Positions 8,405-19,575 of a stretch of DNA of 64,000 bases are shown piece by piece. The notes under the pieces are model-generated. The model made no database searches. It was not told the DNA's origin and worked only from the letters and a program-made list of their open reading frames with translations. Source of the DNA: Pomphorhynchus laevis (taxonomy: Eukaryota; Acanthocephala; Palaeacanthocephala; Echinorhynchida; Pomphorhynchidae); contig WNNJ02001628.1 in assembly GCA_012934845.2 (NCBI GenBank), forward strand, positions 1 through 64,000, given 5' to 3'. The position numbers and the translations under genes are program-made. Positions within the stretch are counted from its first letter, which is position 1; each line of letters opens with the position of its first letter.

Positions 8405-10592
8405 TAATTTTCTTATTAACCTTGATCTCAAGGTATCTTCTAATTGTAATAAATTTCCGAATTTCAAGAAAGCCGATTATTCCACTATTATAACTCTTCT
8501 CTCAAATATTCAATGGCCCAACCCTTATATTTTAGGAATACCGTCAGCGTGGGACTTTTTCCAAAATACTTTACTTTCAATATTATTGGCACATACACCT
8601 GTATGCTCTATTCGAAAAAGACTGAAGCACACTGTATGGGTAGATGCGTCCCTTCGATATCTTTTAGTAAAACAAGATCGCGCCTTCCTGGATTTCAAAC
8701 GGGGTATTAGATCTTTCTCCTCATACAAGGTTATTAGAAATAGAGTCACTTTGATTAAACGAAGTAAACGTCATACCTATATTGCTAGCATGTGTAAGTC
8801 CTTTAATCAGAATTATCGAAATATATTTAGTTTTATTCGTGGGCAGAGATATTCTCAATGAGATTCGTTTAGCTTAATAAACCCAGAGGAAAATTCTATC
8901 AATTATTGATAGAATTTTCCTCTGGGTTTATTAAGCTAAACGAATCTCATTGAGAATATCTCTGACCACGAATAAAACTAAATATATTATCTATCAATAA
9001 TTGATAGAATTCTATCAATAATTCAGCGAAATTGCAGAAGCATTTACAGATCACTATGAACTTCCTAGCGTATCGAGTTCTTCGAATGATAGCGATCAGT
9101 TACTTTCATCTGATATTATAGATCACCCTATATTATCCAGTGTCGAATTCTCTGTTCTGGTGTATTCTATGAGCTTAGAAAATCAAAACATTCGTCCATT
9201 AGTGGTCCTGATAATATACCATCGATCGTATTGCGAGAGGCTGCATCGGCACTATGCTTTCCACTTTGGCTTATTTACCGTTGCTCCATAGATTCAGGAA
9301 TTTTACCTTTTGAGTGGAAAAAAGCCACCATTAAGCCCATTTTCAAGAAAGGTTCAAGATCTGCTGCTGGGAATTATAGACCAGTGAGCCTGACTTGTGA
9401 GGCATGCAAGGTTCTGGAAAAGCTAATTTTGCGCTCTCAGACATCATACCTAGAAAAATATTGTATTCTAAATGTTCATCAACATGGTTTCCGACATGGG
9501 TGGTCCACTACTACTAATTTAGTTGGTGCACGGGTTAGCTGGTGTGATCCCTTGAAGGTTGGACACGAAGTTGATATTCTGTTTTTTGATTTATCAAAGG
9601 CCTTCAATAGGGTTAATCATACCATTTTAATTAGTAAATTATTTGATATGGGCATTAGAGGTAGTATCCTTCGATGGTTAAGTTGTTTCCTCCAAGATAG
9701 GTTATTTGCGGTGAAAGTTAAAAACACTTTATCACGTTGACGAACAATGTCGAGTGGCGTACCTTAAGGTTCAGTCATAAGTCCTACTCTGTCCAACATA
9801 TATGTCAATGACATATGTCATGTCAATTGCTCATTTTTGATGTACACCGATGATATCAAAATTTGGAATGGTATTCGGGTGTTGATCAAGTCAAGGATCT
9901 CGGTATTATATTATCTAATAATCTGTCATCGGGTCCTCATGTAAGATATATTGTAAGCAAATGTCAACGCATCCTAGGGCTACTACGATGAACGCTAGTT
10001 TCAATAGATGTTGACTCATTTAGGATGCTGTTCCTCTCGATTGTCCTTTCTCATATGCTATATGCTTTATCAGCAGTATTTTCGCAATCTAAGGGTGATT
10101 TGCGTTTACTCAAGGGCATTCTCCGTAAAGCTAGCCATATGGTTTCTTCTATCCGAGATATTCCCTACCCTCAGAGACTAGAAGTGCTAGGCATATGCGA
10201 TGTTGAGACGTCCTTAATTAAATCAGATTTGATGTTGGTGTGGAGGGCACTGCACTCTTCTAAGCACGTTTTAAACCTCTATTTACACTTTCTGCTAATG
10301 AAAATCTACGAGGACACAAGCTTAAACTGATACACAAACTGGGACCGAAGCGGAACCGAGGTGAAATAAGACATCGAATTGTCAAACATTGGAATAAATT
10401 ATCATCTACTGTTGTTGAGGCCATACATGTATCAAAATTGAACAATTATCTTCGTGTTGAATTCCGCCTTGAATCCTGACTTGTTTCAGCTATTTTGTTG
10501 ACTATTTTTTACTTCTCTCTTTTTTTACTGTGATGCCCCTGTTTTGAGCTTTGCTCTTTTGGCGGTCAATGAATAATAAAAAATAATAATAA
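8405..10592 (+). pseudogene. CR1/Jockey-type LINE ORF2, 5'-truncated
   Basis: An endonuclease-RT linker (8466-8862, KADYSTIITLLSNIQWPNPY onward) is followed by RT at 9231-9740 (NYRPVSLTCEACKVLEKLIL, QHGFRHGWSTTTNL, ILFFDLSKAFNRVNH). A broken palm then follows (GVP block near 9760, MYTDDIKIW near 9845) and a C-terminal domain at 10025-10450 with the usual W..L...V tail. The endonuclease is absent, so the copy is 5'-truncated. The 3' end carries a TTTTGAGCTTTGCTCTTTTGG block and an AATAATAAAAAATAATAATAA tail, typical of LINE termini. There are several frame breaks, plus a palindromic insertion at 8820-8988. Confidence 0.82.
8820..8988. repeat. Near-perfect 169-bp palindrome
   Basis: Two 84-bp arms around a single central base (8904), with one mismatch that I can find. 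The left arm is LINE coding sequence. The right arm is its inverse, followed by further short repeats of CTATCAATAATTGATAG to about 9030. The original reading (EENSINNSAKLQKH) resumes after it, so the right arm and repeats are an insertion. Confidence 0.93.
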
Positions 10593-11190
10593 CCAGTTTC
10601 AGACGAACGGACGTATTTCCGATTAATCATCTAACGAAATTATTTTAGCTTGTTCTAGGTTTTCGCTACTTATCAGTTTCGTTGCTGATGTAGTCTTACC
10701 CTGCTGGATCAAGGTGGAAATTTTCTCAATCCATTGTTGGTCGTTTACTTTTTTCTTTTAAATGTTGGATATGTTCATGATGCAAAAGATGAGCTTCAAA
10801 TAATAGTTCATTCAAGTTCGTTTCGTTTAATAATTATAAACGTCTCTCTAAGTTCTTACGAACTGTTTTTATTTTTGTGATACAATTACTTAAGAGCGGT
10901 AGCTGACATAAAGCAGTAATGGACTCAAGATTAGTTCCTATTTCGCGTTTCTAATATTAATAATATTATTATTGTAGTTATATAACTACAATAATATATA
11001 GACTACTAATATATAGAGTATTATTATATAACAAATTATATATAATAATATATAGACTACAATGATATATATATAACTACAACATATATAGACTACAATA
11101 ATATATAACTACAAATTATATATAATAATTGCTACATTTTCATTATTTTTCATCTCGATGGCAATAACACGTTTTTATACAATTTATACA
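10593..11190. other. No clear gene; AT-rich, weak coding signal
   Basis: Mostly AT-rich with TATATA-type runs near 10960-11120. On the minus strand at about 10860-10625 there is a short coding-like stretch in two frames (NLNELLFEAHLLHHEHIQHL, then VNDQQWIEKISTLIQQGKTT). I do not recognise it. Confidence 0.4.
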
Positions 11191-11214
11191 ATTTAAAAAA
11201 AATTTGATAACTAA

Positions 11215-11294
11215 TGTAATGATAAACCAAATAAGGCTTTATTCAACAATCTAGAATATAGTTATACAATATGATTACATGTTAGATTATCACA
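11215..11294 (-). repeat. 3' LTR, gypsy copy 2
   Basis: 80 bp, the reverse complement of the copy 1 LTR. It is bordered on the left by the ACTAA duplication. Confidence 0.93.
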
Positions 11295-14200
11295 GTCTTC
11301 CCCGATTATATAATCGTCTAGGTACTTCGGAGTTCTTCTATCCCTAGGACTACGCCGTAATTCTTGAAGTCTATTATGTTCGACTTGTTGATTCTCTTCA
11401 CTCCGATAGTTACCGATTCCAACTTGTGTAATATTATCAGCTCCATTCAATGATTGTCGTGATACGATTGTCGAGTCGGTTTTTGAATGCATGCCGTCTC
11501 CTTCTGATGTCCGATCAATCAGTAGCATATCGTTATCTATGTTAGAATTTGTAATAGGGTACCTGGTCAGTCTTCTTACGGACACATTCATCTCTTTCCC
11601 GCAAGGTTTCCGAATAGTAGCGTAGTTACCATTTGATTGTAAGATTTCAGCCTGCGAAAACGACGGATTTGATTTAGACATTGGATTCTGATTTAAAAGC
11701 ACGTTTTCACCTGTTCCCAACCATCTCGGAACGATACATTTGTTACAAGAATTCCTTGGGAAAGAAAATAGTCGTTGATGTGGAGTCTCCCCTATCGCGG
11801 TACACAGTAAGCTGCGCAAAGATGACAAAACCAATGGCAGAACAAATTCCCATTCCGCCAGTGTTTTCCTGTGAGTTTTGAGGGCGAGTTGGGTTGTCTT
11901 CCAGATTATTCCAACGAATCGTTCGGCCTGTCCGTTACCACGTGGGTTGTAGCACGAACTGCGGGTGCAGCTAATACCGCGAGAATTTAGATACGTTCGG
12001 AATTCGTTGGATTGAAAACATGTTGCTTGGTCACTGTGAACGTTGGCTGGGTAACCAAAAACACTGAAGATTTGATTCAGGCAATTGATGACTGATATAG
12101 AAGATGTATCCTTACACGGTATGGCGAACGGAAAGCGAGAATATTCGTCAACGACACAAAGGAGATATTTGTTTTCTGTAGTTGATGTCAATGGGCCTTT
12201 AAAGTCAATGCATAGCCGTTCAAATGGATGCGTAGCCTTGATGACATGTGCTGTTTCTGGTCTAGCGTATCGAGGCTTCAATTCGGCGCAAATTTGACAC
12301 GAAGAGACAACGTCCGCAACGTCACTTTTGTCAAAAGGTAACTCATGCGAACGAACGTAGTGAAGTAATCGACTGACACCCGGATGACACAATGAATTAT
12401 GCAAGATCTTAAGATCATTAACTGTTTTGCAAGACGAACATGTTATCCTAGACATTGCGTCAGCAGCTTTATTTGATTGTCCGGGCCGGTATTCAATGCC
12501 AAAATTGTAAGGTGCAAGTTCAATTCTCCATCGAGCGATTTTGTCACTTTTTATGCGATTCGACAGTTTTTGATCAAACATAAATGACACTGACCTCTGA
12601 TCGGTTTTGACAATGAAATAGCGTCCTAGCAGGAAATGCTTCCAATATTTAAGAGCTTCCACAATCGCGTAAGCCTCCTTTTCCACACTCGACTGTCGCA
12701 ACGCTGTTTTAGGCAAGGATCGTGAATAGAAGGCGACGGGGCAGTTGTTTTGACTGAGCACCGCGCCGATAGATAAATATGAGGCGTCAGTTTCAACAGT
12801 CAAGGAAAGATCCGGATTGTAAGCACATAAAAATGAATTCGAGATTTCCGACTTTATTTCTTCTATCTGTCGGATGACAGCACGATCGAGGGGAAAATCT
12901 TTCGATTCTACCAGTGGGCGTATCTTTGCCGAGAAAGAAGGGATCCACCTCGAATAGTAAGCGAGCATACCGAGGAGTCTCTGTAGTGAAGTGTGATTTT
13001 CCGGAATCGGGTAAGTAAGAAATGGCTTAATTCTTTCAGTGTCAGGTTTGATGCAACCATGTCGAATATGGTAGCCCAAAAAATTGAGTTGTGTCTTGCC
13101 CAAACGCGACTTTTCCGGAGAGAATTTGATGTTGAGCTGATTAGCGATGGTCGTTAGACGATCTAGTCTTTTGTCGTGTTCATCAGTGCTATTTCCACAC
13201 ACGATGATGTCATCTAAGTAAGCAAATACTCCTTCAAGTTGATAGTGTTCGATGAGGTTATTCATGATTCGTTGGAAAGCAGAAACAGCATTTGTAAGCC
13301 CAAAAGGAATTCGCTGGAATTCGTACAAACGTCCTGATGCTTCGAAAGCCGTGTATTTTTTATCTTCCTCCAGCAATGGAATCTGATAGTAAGCACTGGA
13401 AAGATCGAGCGTCGAAAACACGGAATGTGTTGCAATCTTCGAAATGAGGTCATCGATATTAGGAAGAGGGTAGGCATCCAAAGATGTGAATCGGTTAATA
13501 GTTTGCGAGTAGTCGACAACCATTCTCTGTCTACCATTCCTATTTGTAACAACAAGAACCTGTGAGCGCCAAGGCGATCTGCTTTCTCGAATAATGCCGG
13601 ATTTGAGTAAGTTAGCTACTTGGCTTCGAATAAACTCGGCGTTTGATAGTGTCTGTCTTCTTGATTTCGTGGCAACTGGAATGAGTTGTTTCGGCAAATT
13701 CGGAAAAAGTGTTAATGGCTGGATTTTTATGGCAGATGCTGGAGATATGTTAGCGAGAGTTAGTCCAGGCAAATTTCCACCGAATGGGAACGTTATGAAT
13801 TCATGTTCCTTCATGAATTCTCTGCCTAATATGGCATCAGCGCATAATGACGACAACAATGAAAAGCGGCAGCGTGGATAAGTATTTTTATTCAACTCAA
13901 TGTTTGTTGTGCACTGTTTTGTAATTGCGGCCCAAGAGGAGGAGGACGCCATATAAACTGTTTTACAGCAAGATGTGGTTGTCAGTTGTAATTTATGTGC
14001 GATATTCGTGTCAATGAAATTTTCTGAACTGCCCGTATCTAGAAGACATTCGATTTGTTGACCATTGATTGTAATGGAAGTCAATGAACTTGGATCCTCT
14101 AAGTTGGACATGGAACATAACGCCGATGAAGTCGAGGTGGAAAATTTTAATTTTGATTGACAGACTTTGGCAAAATGACCATGTTTAGAACAAATGTTGC

Positions 14201-14957
14201 AAGTAACGTCTCTTGCAGGACACTTACTGCGGGGGTGATAATGATTACCGCAAAAGTAACAGCGTTTGGTAATTTTGTTTCGCAAGGCTGCGTTAATCGA
14301 TTTGTCATCATCGAATTCGGAATGGGAGGGTTCGTTATTGTTGTCCGCTGAAACCGATGCTAGCATTGATCTTGTCTCGTCATTTGAAGTAAAAACGGCT
14401 GCTTGTTGTTGTGCGGCCTCTAGAGATGATGCCATTAAAACAATTTCATCGAAGTCGGTTTTATTCGATTCGAGTATCCTCTCACGTATATAAGAATTTA
14501 GTAGACCATGGACGAGGGCGTCAATGATATGGCTTCGACGGTTAGTTGCGGCATCGACATCTTCAAAATTACACTTTGTTGCCAACTCTTCAAGTTTTCT
14601 CACATATTGCTGGATATTCATCGTTTTATCTTGACGACAAGTATGCAGTTGAAATCTATTAAAAACCGCGTTAACTGGCTTCTGAAATTGCTTATCGAGT
14701 ATATTTAAGGCTGAGTCGAATGTTCTAGAATCTTTGATCAGTAAGTAAAGTCTTGATGACAGTAAGTTAATGAGTACAAATCGTTTCTGGTCATCTGTTA
14801 TTGTGACTTGCAACGAGAAAAAATTTTGTAGCTTTTGGCGCCAGTGAATCCATTCGTCTTGACAATCTGATGTGTCTGGATCCAGATTGAAAGGTTGAGG
14901 TATAAGAAGTTTATCCATGGAAACGTTGGACGTCAATTGTTGAAAATCCGAGTTCAT
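11262..14957 (-). CDS. Gypsy Gag-Pol polyprotein, copy 2
   Basis: One uninterrupted polyprotein of about 1231 residues from the ATG at 14957. Gag, two CCHC knuckles, aspartic protease (DTGSSENF), RT (FAYLDDIIV), RNase H and integrase appear in that order, as in copy 1. It ends inside its own 3' LTR. It looks whole, with no breaks seen. The length matches copy 1 exactly. Confidence 0.93.
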   Translation of the reverse strand: MNSDFQQLTSNVSMDKLLIPQPFNLDPDTSDCQDEWIHWRQKLQNFFSLQVTITDDQKRFVLINLLSSRLYLLIKDSRTFDSALNILDKQFQKPVNAVFNRFQLHTCRQDKTMNIQQYVRKLEELATKCNFEDVDAATNRRSHIIDALVHGLLNSYIRERILESNKTDFDEIVLMASSLEAAQQQAAVFTSNDETRSMLASVSADNNNEPSHSEFDDDKSINAALRNKITKRCYFCGNHYHPRSKCPARDVTCNICSKHGHFAKVCQSKLKFSTSTSSALCSMSNLEDPSSLTSITINGQQIECLLDTGSSENFIDTNIAHKLQLTTTSCCKTVYMASSSSWAAITKQCTTNIELNKNTYPRCRFSLLSSLCADAILGREFMKEHEFITFPFGGNLPGLTLANISPASAIKIQPLTLFPNLPKQLIPVATKSRRQTLSNAEFIRSQVANLLKSGIIRESRSPWRSQVLVVTNRNGRQRMVVDYSQTINRFTSLDAYPLPNIDDLISKIATHSVFSTLDLSSAYYQIPLLEEDKKYTAFEASGRLYEFQRIPFGLTNAVSAFQRIMNNLIEHYQLEGVFAYLDDIIVCGNSTDEHDKRLDRLTTIANQLNIKFSPEKSRLGKTQLNFLGYHIRHGCIKPDTERIKPFLTYPIPENHTSLQRLLGMLAYYSRWIPSFSAKIRPLVESKDFPLDRAVIRQIEEIKSEISNSFLCAYNPDLSLTVETDASYLSIGAVLSQNNCPVAFYSRSLPKTALRQSSVEKEAYAIVEALKYWKHFLLGRYFIVKTDQRSVSFMFDQKLSNRIKSDKIARWRIELAPYNFGIEYRPGQSNKAADAMSRITCSSCKTVNDLKILHNSLCHPGVSRLLHYVRSHELPFDKSDVADVVSSCQICAELKPRYARPETAHVIKATHPFERLCIDFKGPLTSTTENKYLLCVVDEYSRFPFAIPCKDTSSISVINCLNQIFSVFGYPANVHSDQATCFQSNEFRTYLNSRGISCTRSSCYNPRGNGQAERFVGIIWKTTQLALKTHRKTLAEWEFVLPLVLSSLRSLLCTAIGETPHQRLFSFPRNSCNKCIVPRWLGTGENVLLNQNPMSKSNPSFSQAEILQSNGNYATIRKPCGKEMNVSVRRLTRYPITNSNIDNDMLLIDRTSEGDGMHSKTDSTIVSRQSLNGADNITQVGIGNYRSEENQQVEHNRLQELRRSPRDRRTPKYLDDYIIGEDCDNLTCNHIV

Positions 14958-14992
14958 TGATCTAACATAATACACACAATTGTTGAATAAAT

Positions 14993-15072
14993 TGTAATGA
15001 TAAACCAAATAAGGCTTTATTCAACAATCTAGAATATAGTTATACAATATGATTACATGTTAGATTATCACA
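14993..15072 (-). repeat. 5' LTR, gypsy copy 2
   Basis: 80 bp, apparently identical to the other three LTRs. The adjoining internal sequence keeps the 13-base complement to the LTR seen in copy 1. The ACTAA duplication follows on the right. Confidence 0.93.
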
Positions 15073-15094
15073 ACTAATAAACGTACAATTATTT

Positions 15095-15290
15095 CTGTCA
15101 GTTCCAGATTATTCCTGTCAGTTCCAGATTATTCCTGTCAGTTCCAGATTATTCCAGTCAGTTCCAGATTATTCCAGTCAGTTCCAGATTATTCCTGTCA
15201 GTTCCAGATTATTCCTGTCAGTTCAGATTATTTCTGTCAGTACCAAATTATTCCTGTCAGTTCCCGATTATTTCTGTCAGTTCCGCTCGC
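15095..15290 (+). repeat. 20-bp minisatellite in LINE 5' UTR
   Basis: About nine to ten copies of a 20-bp unit (TGTCAGTTCCAGATTATTCC) with small changes, ending just before CCGCTCGCTACGCTCGCGG and the ORF1 start. It probably forms part of the LINE promoter/5' UTR, like monomer arrays in other LINEs. Confidence 0.9.
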
Positions 15291-15329
15291 TACGCTCGCG
15301 GATTGAGCTCAATCTATCGATAAAAGGTC

Positions 15330-16637
15330 ATGCCTAAAAAAGCGCAATATCAGATCCTTGTTCCTGATCAAGAATCTTCCACATCGGAATGCAATGATGG
15401 TTATACCAGTTTTGAAGTTGGATGCGATTCCAAAGATTGTGATGTATGGACACTTGGTCGTGTTAAAATATCCGACAACTCGGTGTATAAACGTAAACAG
15501 TTCACATGCGGTTTTTGTACATCAGTACGACTACTACAGTTATCCTGCTCCTCTACACCTGTATCACACACGACCACTCAGACCAATGCTGTTTTAGATG
15601 TTTCCCTCACATCAACACATGACTTCGCATCTTATAATCCCATTATTGAACCTACTCTCTCACACACTCCTCGTTCAACTACGTACCAAACTTCCATTAA
15701 TCTTTTTCATTCTAACAATGCTAACTGTAAAGCTTTTCATCTCGTACCTCCTCTTTCCTATTCCTCCCCTAATCTAAATAAATCTCAAGCTTCTTTATTC
15801 TCTTCACGTACTCCTTACTCGGCCTCCCCCGTATCACTCCTTAATAATTTACGTCCTTCCATCCAAATCATTTCCAGTAACATTTCCGATCAACTGATTC
15901 AACACTCCATTCCTGTCACTCATGCCCCAACCTATCTTAATTCTCCTTACTCTACCTCCCATAAAACACTTCCAAATAATTTACATCCTTCATTTAAAAT
16001 CATCTCCAGTCACATCTCTACACCTCGTTCATGTCACACTTGCTTCAAGGATATTAATTCTCTATCAAGCACCCCTGTCATTTCCACTTCTATCTGCTCA
16101 TCTGCCTCGACTCCTACCAGCTCTGTCCGTCCACCACTTTCACGAAATCGTTTTCCTTCGCGCAATCGCTGTATAATCATATCAAACTTAGAGCTTTCCG
16201 AATCTGATTCTCCACAATCTCGCCTCGATGATGATGTATCTGCTTTCAGGTCTATCCTATCAACCATGCTTCCTGATGATAGCCCATCCCTTTTCAATAA
16301 TATCGCTCCTGTATCTTTTATTCGTTTAAACAAATCCATTAAATCCAATCATCTCTGTCCTCCACTCTTAAAAATCGCTTTCCGACTTATTTCACATGCC
16401 TCTTCGGTACTCTCCCAACGTTTTAAACTTCTTACCACTTCATCTACTTGCCGTATCTTTCCTGACCGCTCCCCTTCTGATATTGCCCAGCTCAATTTAG
16501 CTCGCATTGAGAAACATCGACGTGAAACAAACGGCGAGTCATCCTTATCTATACGTCAAATCAACATAAATTTTCATGTTGTACACACAAAACCAAAAAT
16601 TCGATGGCGTCCCAACTCTCCCCCTTGTCTTCGCTAG
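15330..16637 (+). CDS. LINE ORF1 protein (zinc-finger, Ser/Pro-rich)
   Basis: 435 residues starting MPKKAQYQILVPDQ. The N-terminus has a paired-Cys motif, CDSKDCDVW then FTCGFC (about residues 32-63), related to PHD-like fingers of CR1-group ORF1s. A long Ser/Thr/Pro-rich low-complexity middle follows. The C-terminus (about residues 270-430) resembles the RNA-binding part of ORF1 in the minus-strand copy (NRCIIISNLELSESDSPQSR; FRSILSTMLPDDSPSLFNNI; RIFPDRSPSDIAQLN). It overlaps ORF2 by 34 nt in another frame, so ORF2 may be made by re-initiation or frameshifting. It appears intact. The expected role is RNA binding in the retrotransposition complex. Confidence 0.8.
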   Translation: MPKKAQYQILVPDQESSTSECNDGYTSFEVGCDSKDCDVWTLGRVKISDNSVYKRKQFTCGFCTSVRLLQLSCSSTPVSHTTTQTNAVLDVSLTSTHDFASYNPIIEPTLSHTPRSTTYQTSINLFHSNNANCKAFHLVPPLSYSSPNLNKSQASLFSSRTPYSASPVSLLNNLRPSIQIISSNISDQLIQHSIPVTHAPTYLNSPYSTSHKTLPNNLHPSFKIISSHISTPRSCHTCFKDINSLSSTPVISTSICSSASTPTSSVRPPLSRNRFPSRNRCIIISNLELSESDSPQSRLDDDVSAFRSILSTMLPDDSPSLFNNIAPVSFIRLNKSIKSNHLCPPLLKIAFRLISHASSVLSQRFKLLTTSSTCRIFPDRSPSDIAQLNLARIEKHRRETNGESSLSIRQININFHVVHTKPKIRWRPNSPPCLR

Positions 16638-19506
16638 TCGATCTCGCTCCTAAGCATACTTTTCGTCTAAGTCTATTCAACACTCGCTCCATTCTTCATA
16701 AAGCTGATATGCTTCTCGATATCTTCGATCAATTATCTATCGATATTCTTTGCATTACCGAATCCTGGCACTCTGACTCCGGCGATATTGCTATTCGTCG
16801 TCTATGTCGCTCTCGTTGTTCTCTAGTTGAATCAGCTCGTCAAATTGCATCTCATACATCTACTGCTTCTAACCATGGCGGTATTGTTGTCATTGCTCGT
16901 CACCCAATGTCTTTACGTAAAATCAACGTTAACATCCGTTACACTTCGTTCGAATTACTCATATGCAGATTATCAACGCCTTTCCCTCTGGAACTTGTGA
17001 TTGTATACCGTCCAGGTTCAGTTGCCCCATCACGTATCTCCTTTAACGACCTTGCGGATTTCATGTCTCACTGTTCATTGTCTTATACTCCTTCTTTTGT
17101 TCTCGGTGACTTTAACATTCGTCTTGATCGCCCTGCTGACTCTGACTCTATCACTTTAACTAATCTTTTTTCTGATTTTAACTATAAATTACTTTCAACA
17201 ATCCCAACTCATATTCTCGGCGGTACTCTCGACATAATTGCTGTTCCTAACTGCTTCAATGACTATACCTCCTTGTCAATTACTGATCCTGGTTTGTCCG
17301 ATCATTTCCTTGTCACTCTTACTCTTACTCGTCCCTATCCTCCTTCTCCGCATTCACCATTATGTACACCAAGTCGACCCTGGAAGCTTCTCGATATCCA
17401 TATTCTCTGCACAGCCTTACTCAATTCTTCACTCTTTTCACTTTCTCTTAACTATCTCTCTCCCGATGATCTTTGCATTCTGTTTGATTCTGAACTTACA
17501 TCGATCCTCAATAACCTTCTGCCTAGTCGACTTCGACGTTCCCAGCGCTTGCGTCATGCTCCCTGGTTCGATTCTGACTGTAGTCTTTCTAAGCGTCGAC
17601 TCCGTCACTCTTTTCGTATGTATAAACGCTTTCTTAAACGTTGTCCCAAATCACTCCCTCCAAATCTTCGTGATTCCTACTTTTCTCTACGCCGTTCACA
17701 TCTCATTCTTATACGTACTAAACGTACCCTCTTTTGGCGAAATCAACTCGAGTCATCTTCAAACTCTAAATCTCATTGGAAAATCTTAAACTCAATTCTT
17801 TTACGATCATCTACCCCTTGTAATATAAATCCTAATGAATTTTCTTATCTACAAACTAAGCTATCTAATTTACTTTCCCTACTACCCATAGCCCCCTTGT
17901 ACCCAGTCTTCTCTTTTAATACTTCCCTCCCAGAATTATTCCACCTTCTTCCCGTTTCGTCTGATGAAGTTTCTTCGGTTCTGCTGTCATTACTTAATAA
18001 AACCTCTCCTTCTGACCCAATTTCCACTCACTTGCTTAAAAATATCTGCTCCTCTATCTTACCCTTCCTAACCACATTGTTCAAATCGTCAATCCGTAGC
18101 CGTACATTTCCTTCAATCTGGAAATGCGCCACTGTTCGTACTCTCATCAAAAAGCAATCTCTCGACTTCTCACTACCATCTTCGTACCGTCCTATTTCAC
18201 TTCTCCCAACTCTCTCTAAACTCCTTGAGCGTCTCGCTCTTAAGCAAGTTAATACATATCTCTTTTCCTCTAACTTATTTCCTCCCTTCCAAGCCGTTTT
18301 TGCTCTAATTATTCTACCGAAATTGTATGTCTTAAAGTTTATAACGACTTACTCATATTGTGCGATCATAAATTATGTAGTGTCATAGTTTCTCTTGATA
18401 TATCGTCTGCTTTTGACATCGTCAATCACTCGATTCTTCTCCATCGCCTTCATCATGATTATGGCTTCTCTTTACCCACTTTATCATGGTTTTCTTCATA
18501 TCTATCAAACCGTACATTTCGCGTCTATTCTAACTCTTCTCTCTCCCATCCTTCGTTCATTCCGTCCGGTGTTCCACAAGGCTCCGTATTAGGCTCTATG
18601 CTTTTCTCTCTTCTTCTCGGTGATTTGCCTTCGATTTCTCATAAATTTAACTTCCATGTTATGCAATATGCTGATGGCATTATCATCTATGCTCATGCAC
18701 CTGTTTATCGTATTCACGATCTTAGTGTTTCTGCTTCCGACTGTCTTGTCTCAATTTCCAATCATCTTTCTTCCCTTCGCCTTTCTCTGAATCCTGATAA
18801 ATCCAAAATTATGTGGATCCTACCTCGACGCCTCGGCTTCGAACCTCCCTCCGTATCATTAAATTCTACAATTCTTCCTATCGTTGATAATCTCGTTTTC
18901 CTAGGCTTCCATTTTGACAACCGACTTTCACTTAAACCATGCGTTAGAGATAAAGTACGCTCATCTACCTTGATACTCCGCAACCTCCATCAAGTTCGTA
19001 GATTGATCGATTTCCCTTCTTGTATGACTCTCATATCTTCTTTTCTTTTTTCTAGACTCGATTATTGTCTTAGTCTATTTTCCAACTCACCTAAATCCAC
19101 TCTTCTTCCCCTACAACGCATCGTCAACGCAGCCGTCCGAATTCTCCTGCGTCTTCGTCGTTTTGATCATACATCCTACCATCTTGATTCTCTCGATTTG
19201 CCTACAATTTATTGTCGTGTTCAAATTCGTCTTCTTATCGTTGCTTTCCGCCTTGTAACTTTTCATACCCCTTCATTTCTCAACCTTCCTTTTCTTGATA
19301 ATTCTAGTTCTGTTTACTGTTCCTTGCGTTCCTGTAATTCCCTTCTTTTACATGTCCCAAACTACTCTACCTCCTTTGGACTCCGCTCCTTCCTGGTGAC
19401 TGCTCCTCTATCGTGGAATCATCTGCCCATTCATATACGCCAATCAACTTCCCTGCCGTGCTTCAAACGACAAATCCGATCCCATTTAAACAATTTATCT
19501 GCTTGA
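16604..19506 (+). pseudogene. LINE ORF2: APE endonuclease + RT (CR1/L2-like)
   Basis: An APE-type endonuclease comes first: FNTRSILHKADMLLDIFDQL, ILCITESW, VLGDFNIRLD, GGTLDIIAV, SDHFLVTL (about residues 20-250). The RT has SDPISTHLLKNICSSI, SSYRPISLLPTLSKLLERL, DISSAFDIVNHSILL, GVPQGSVLGSMLFSL and MQYADGIIIYAHAP. A C-terminal domain ends QIRSHLNNLSA. One frame change near 18305 separates the two reading frames. The catalytic YADD reads YADG at 18667-18678, while the related copy at 41.2-45.4 kb keeps YADD, so this copy should be catalytically dead even apart from the frameshift. Confidence 0.88.
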
Positions 19507-19575
19507 CTTTTTCATTTTTGTTTGTGGACTTGTAAGCGTGCAGCTTGTACGCATTTGCCACATTAAATAAATTTG

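Larger units (their letters stand above)
11215..15072 (-). mobile_element. Ty3/gypsy LTR retrotransposon, copy 2 (looks whole)
   Basis: The minus-strand twin of the copy at 2125-5982: 80-bp LTRs at 11215-11294 and 14993-15072, one long reading frame, and a 5-bp target-site duplication ACTAA (11210-11214 and 15073-15077). The duplication independently fixes the LTR boundaries. The two polyproteins differ by only a handful of residues and the LTRs appear identical, so insertion was recent. It landed in the 5' motif of a LINE. Confidence 0.93.
11191..19575 (+). mobile_element. CR1/L2-like LINE, copy 1, with a gypsy element in its 5' UTR
   Basis: After removing the gypsy copy (11215-15072), the LINE begins with an A-run and a diverged version of the shared 5' motif, continues with a 20-bp tandem-repeat array, then ORF1 (15330-16637), ORF2 (16604-19506) and a short 3' UTR with GCATTTGCCACATTAAATAAA. 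The same 3' sequence ends the related minus-strand copy at 41206-45390. A third 3'-end scrap is seen at about 49520-49540. Coding density is high with few breaks, so it is fairly young. Confidence 0.8.
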
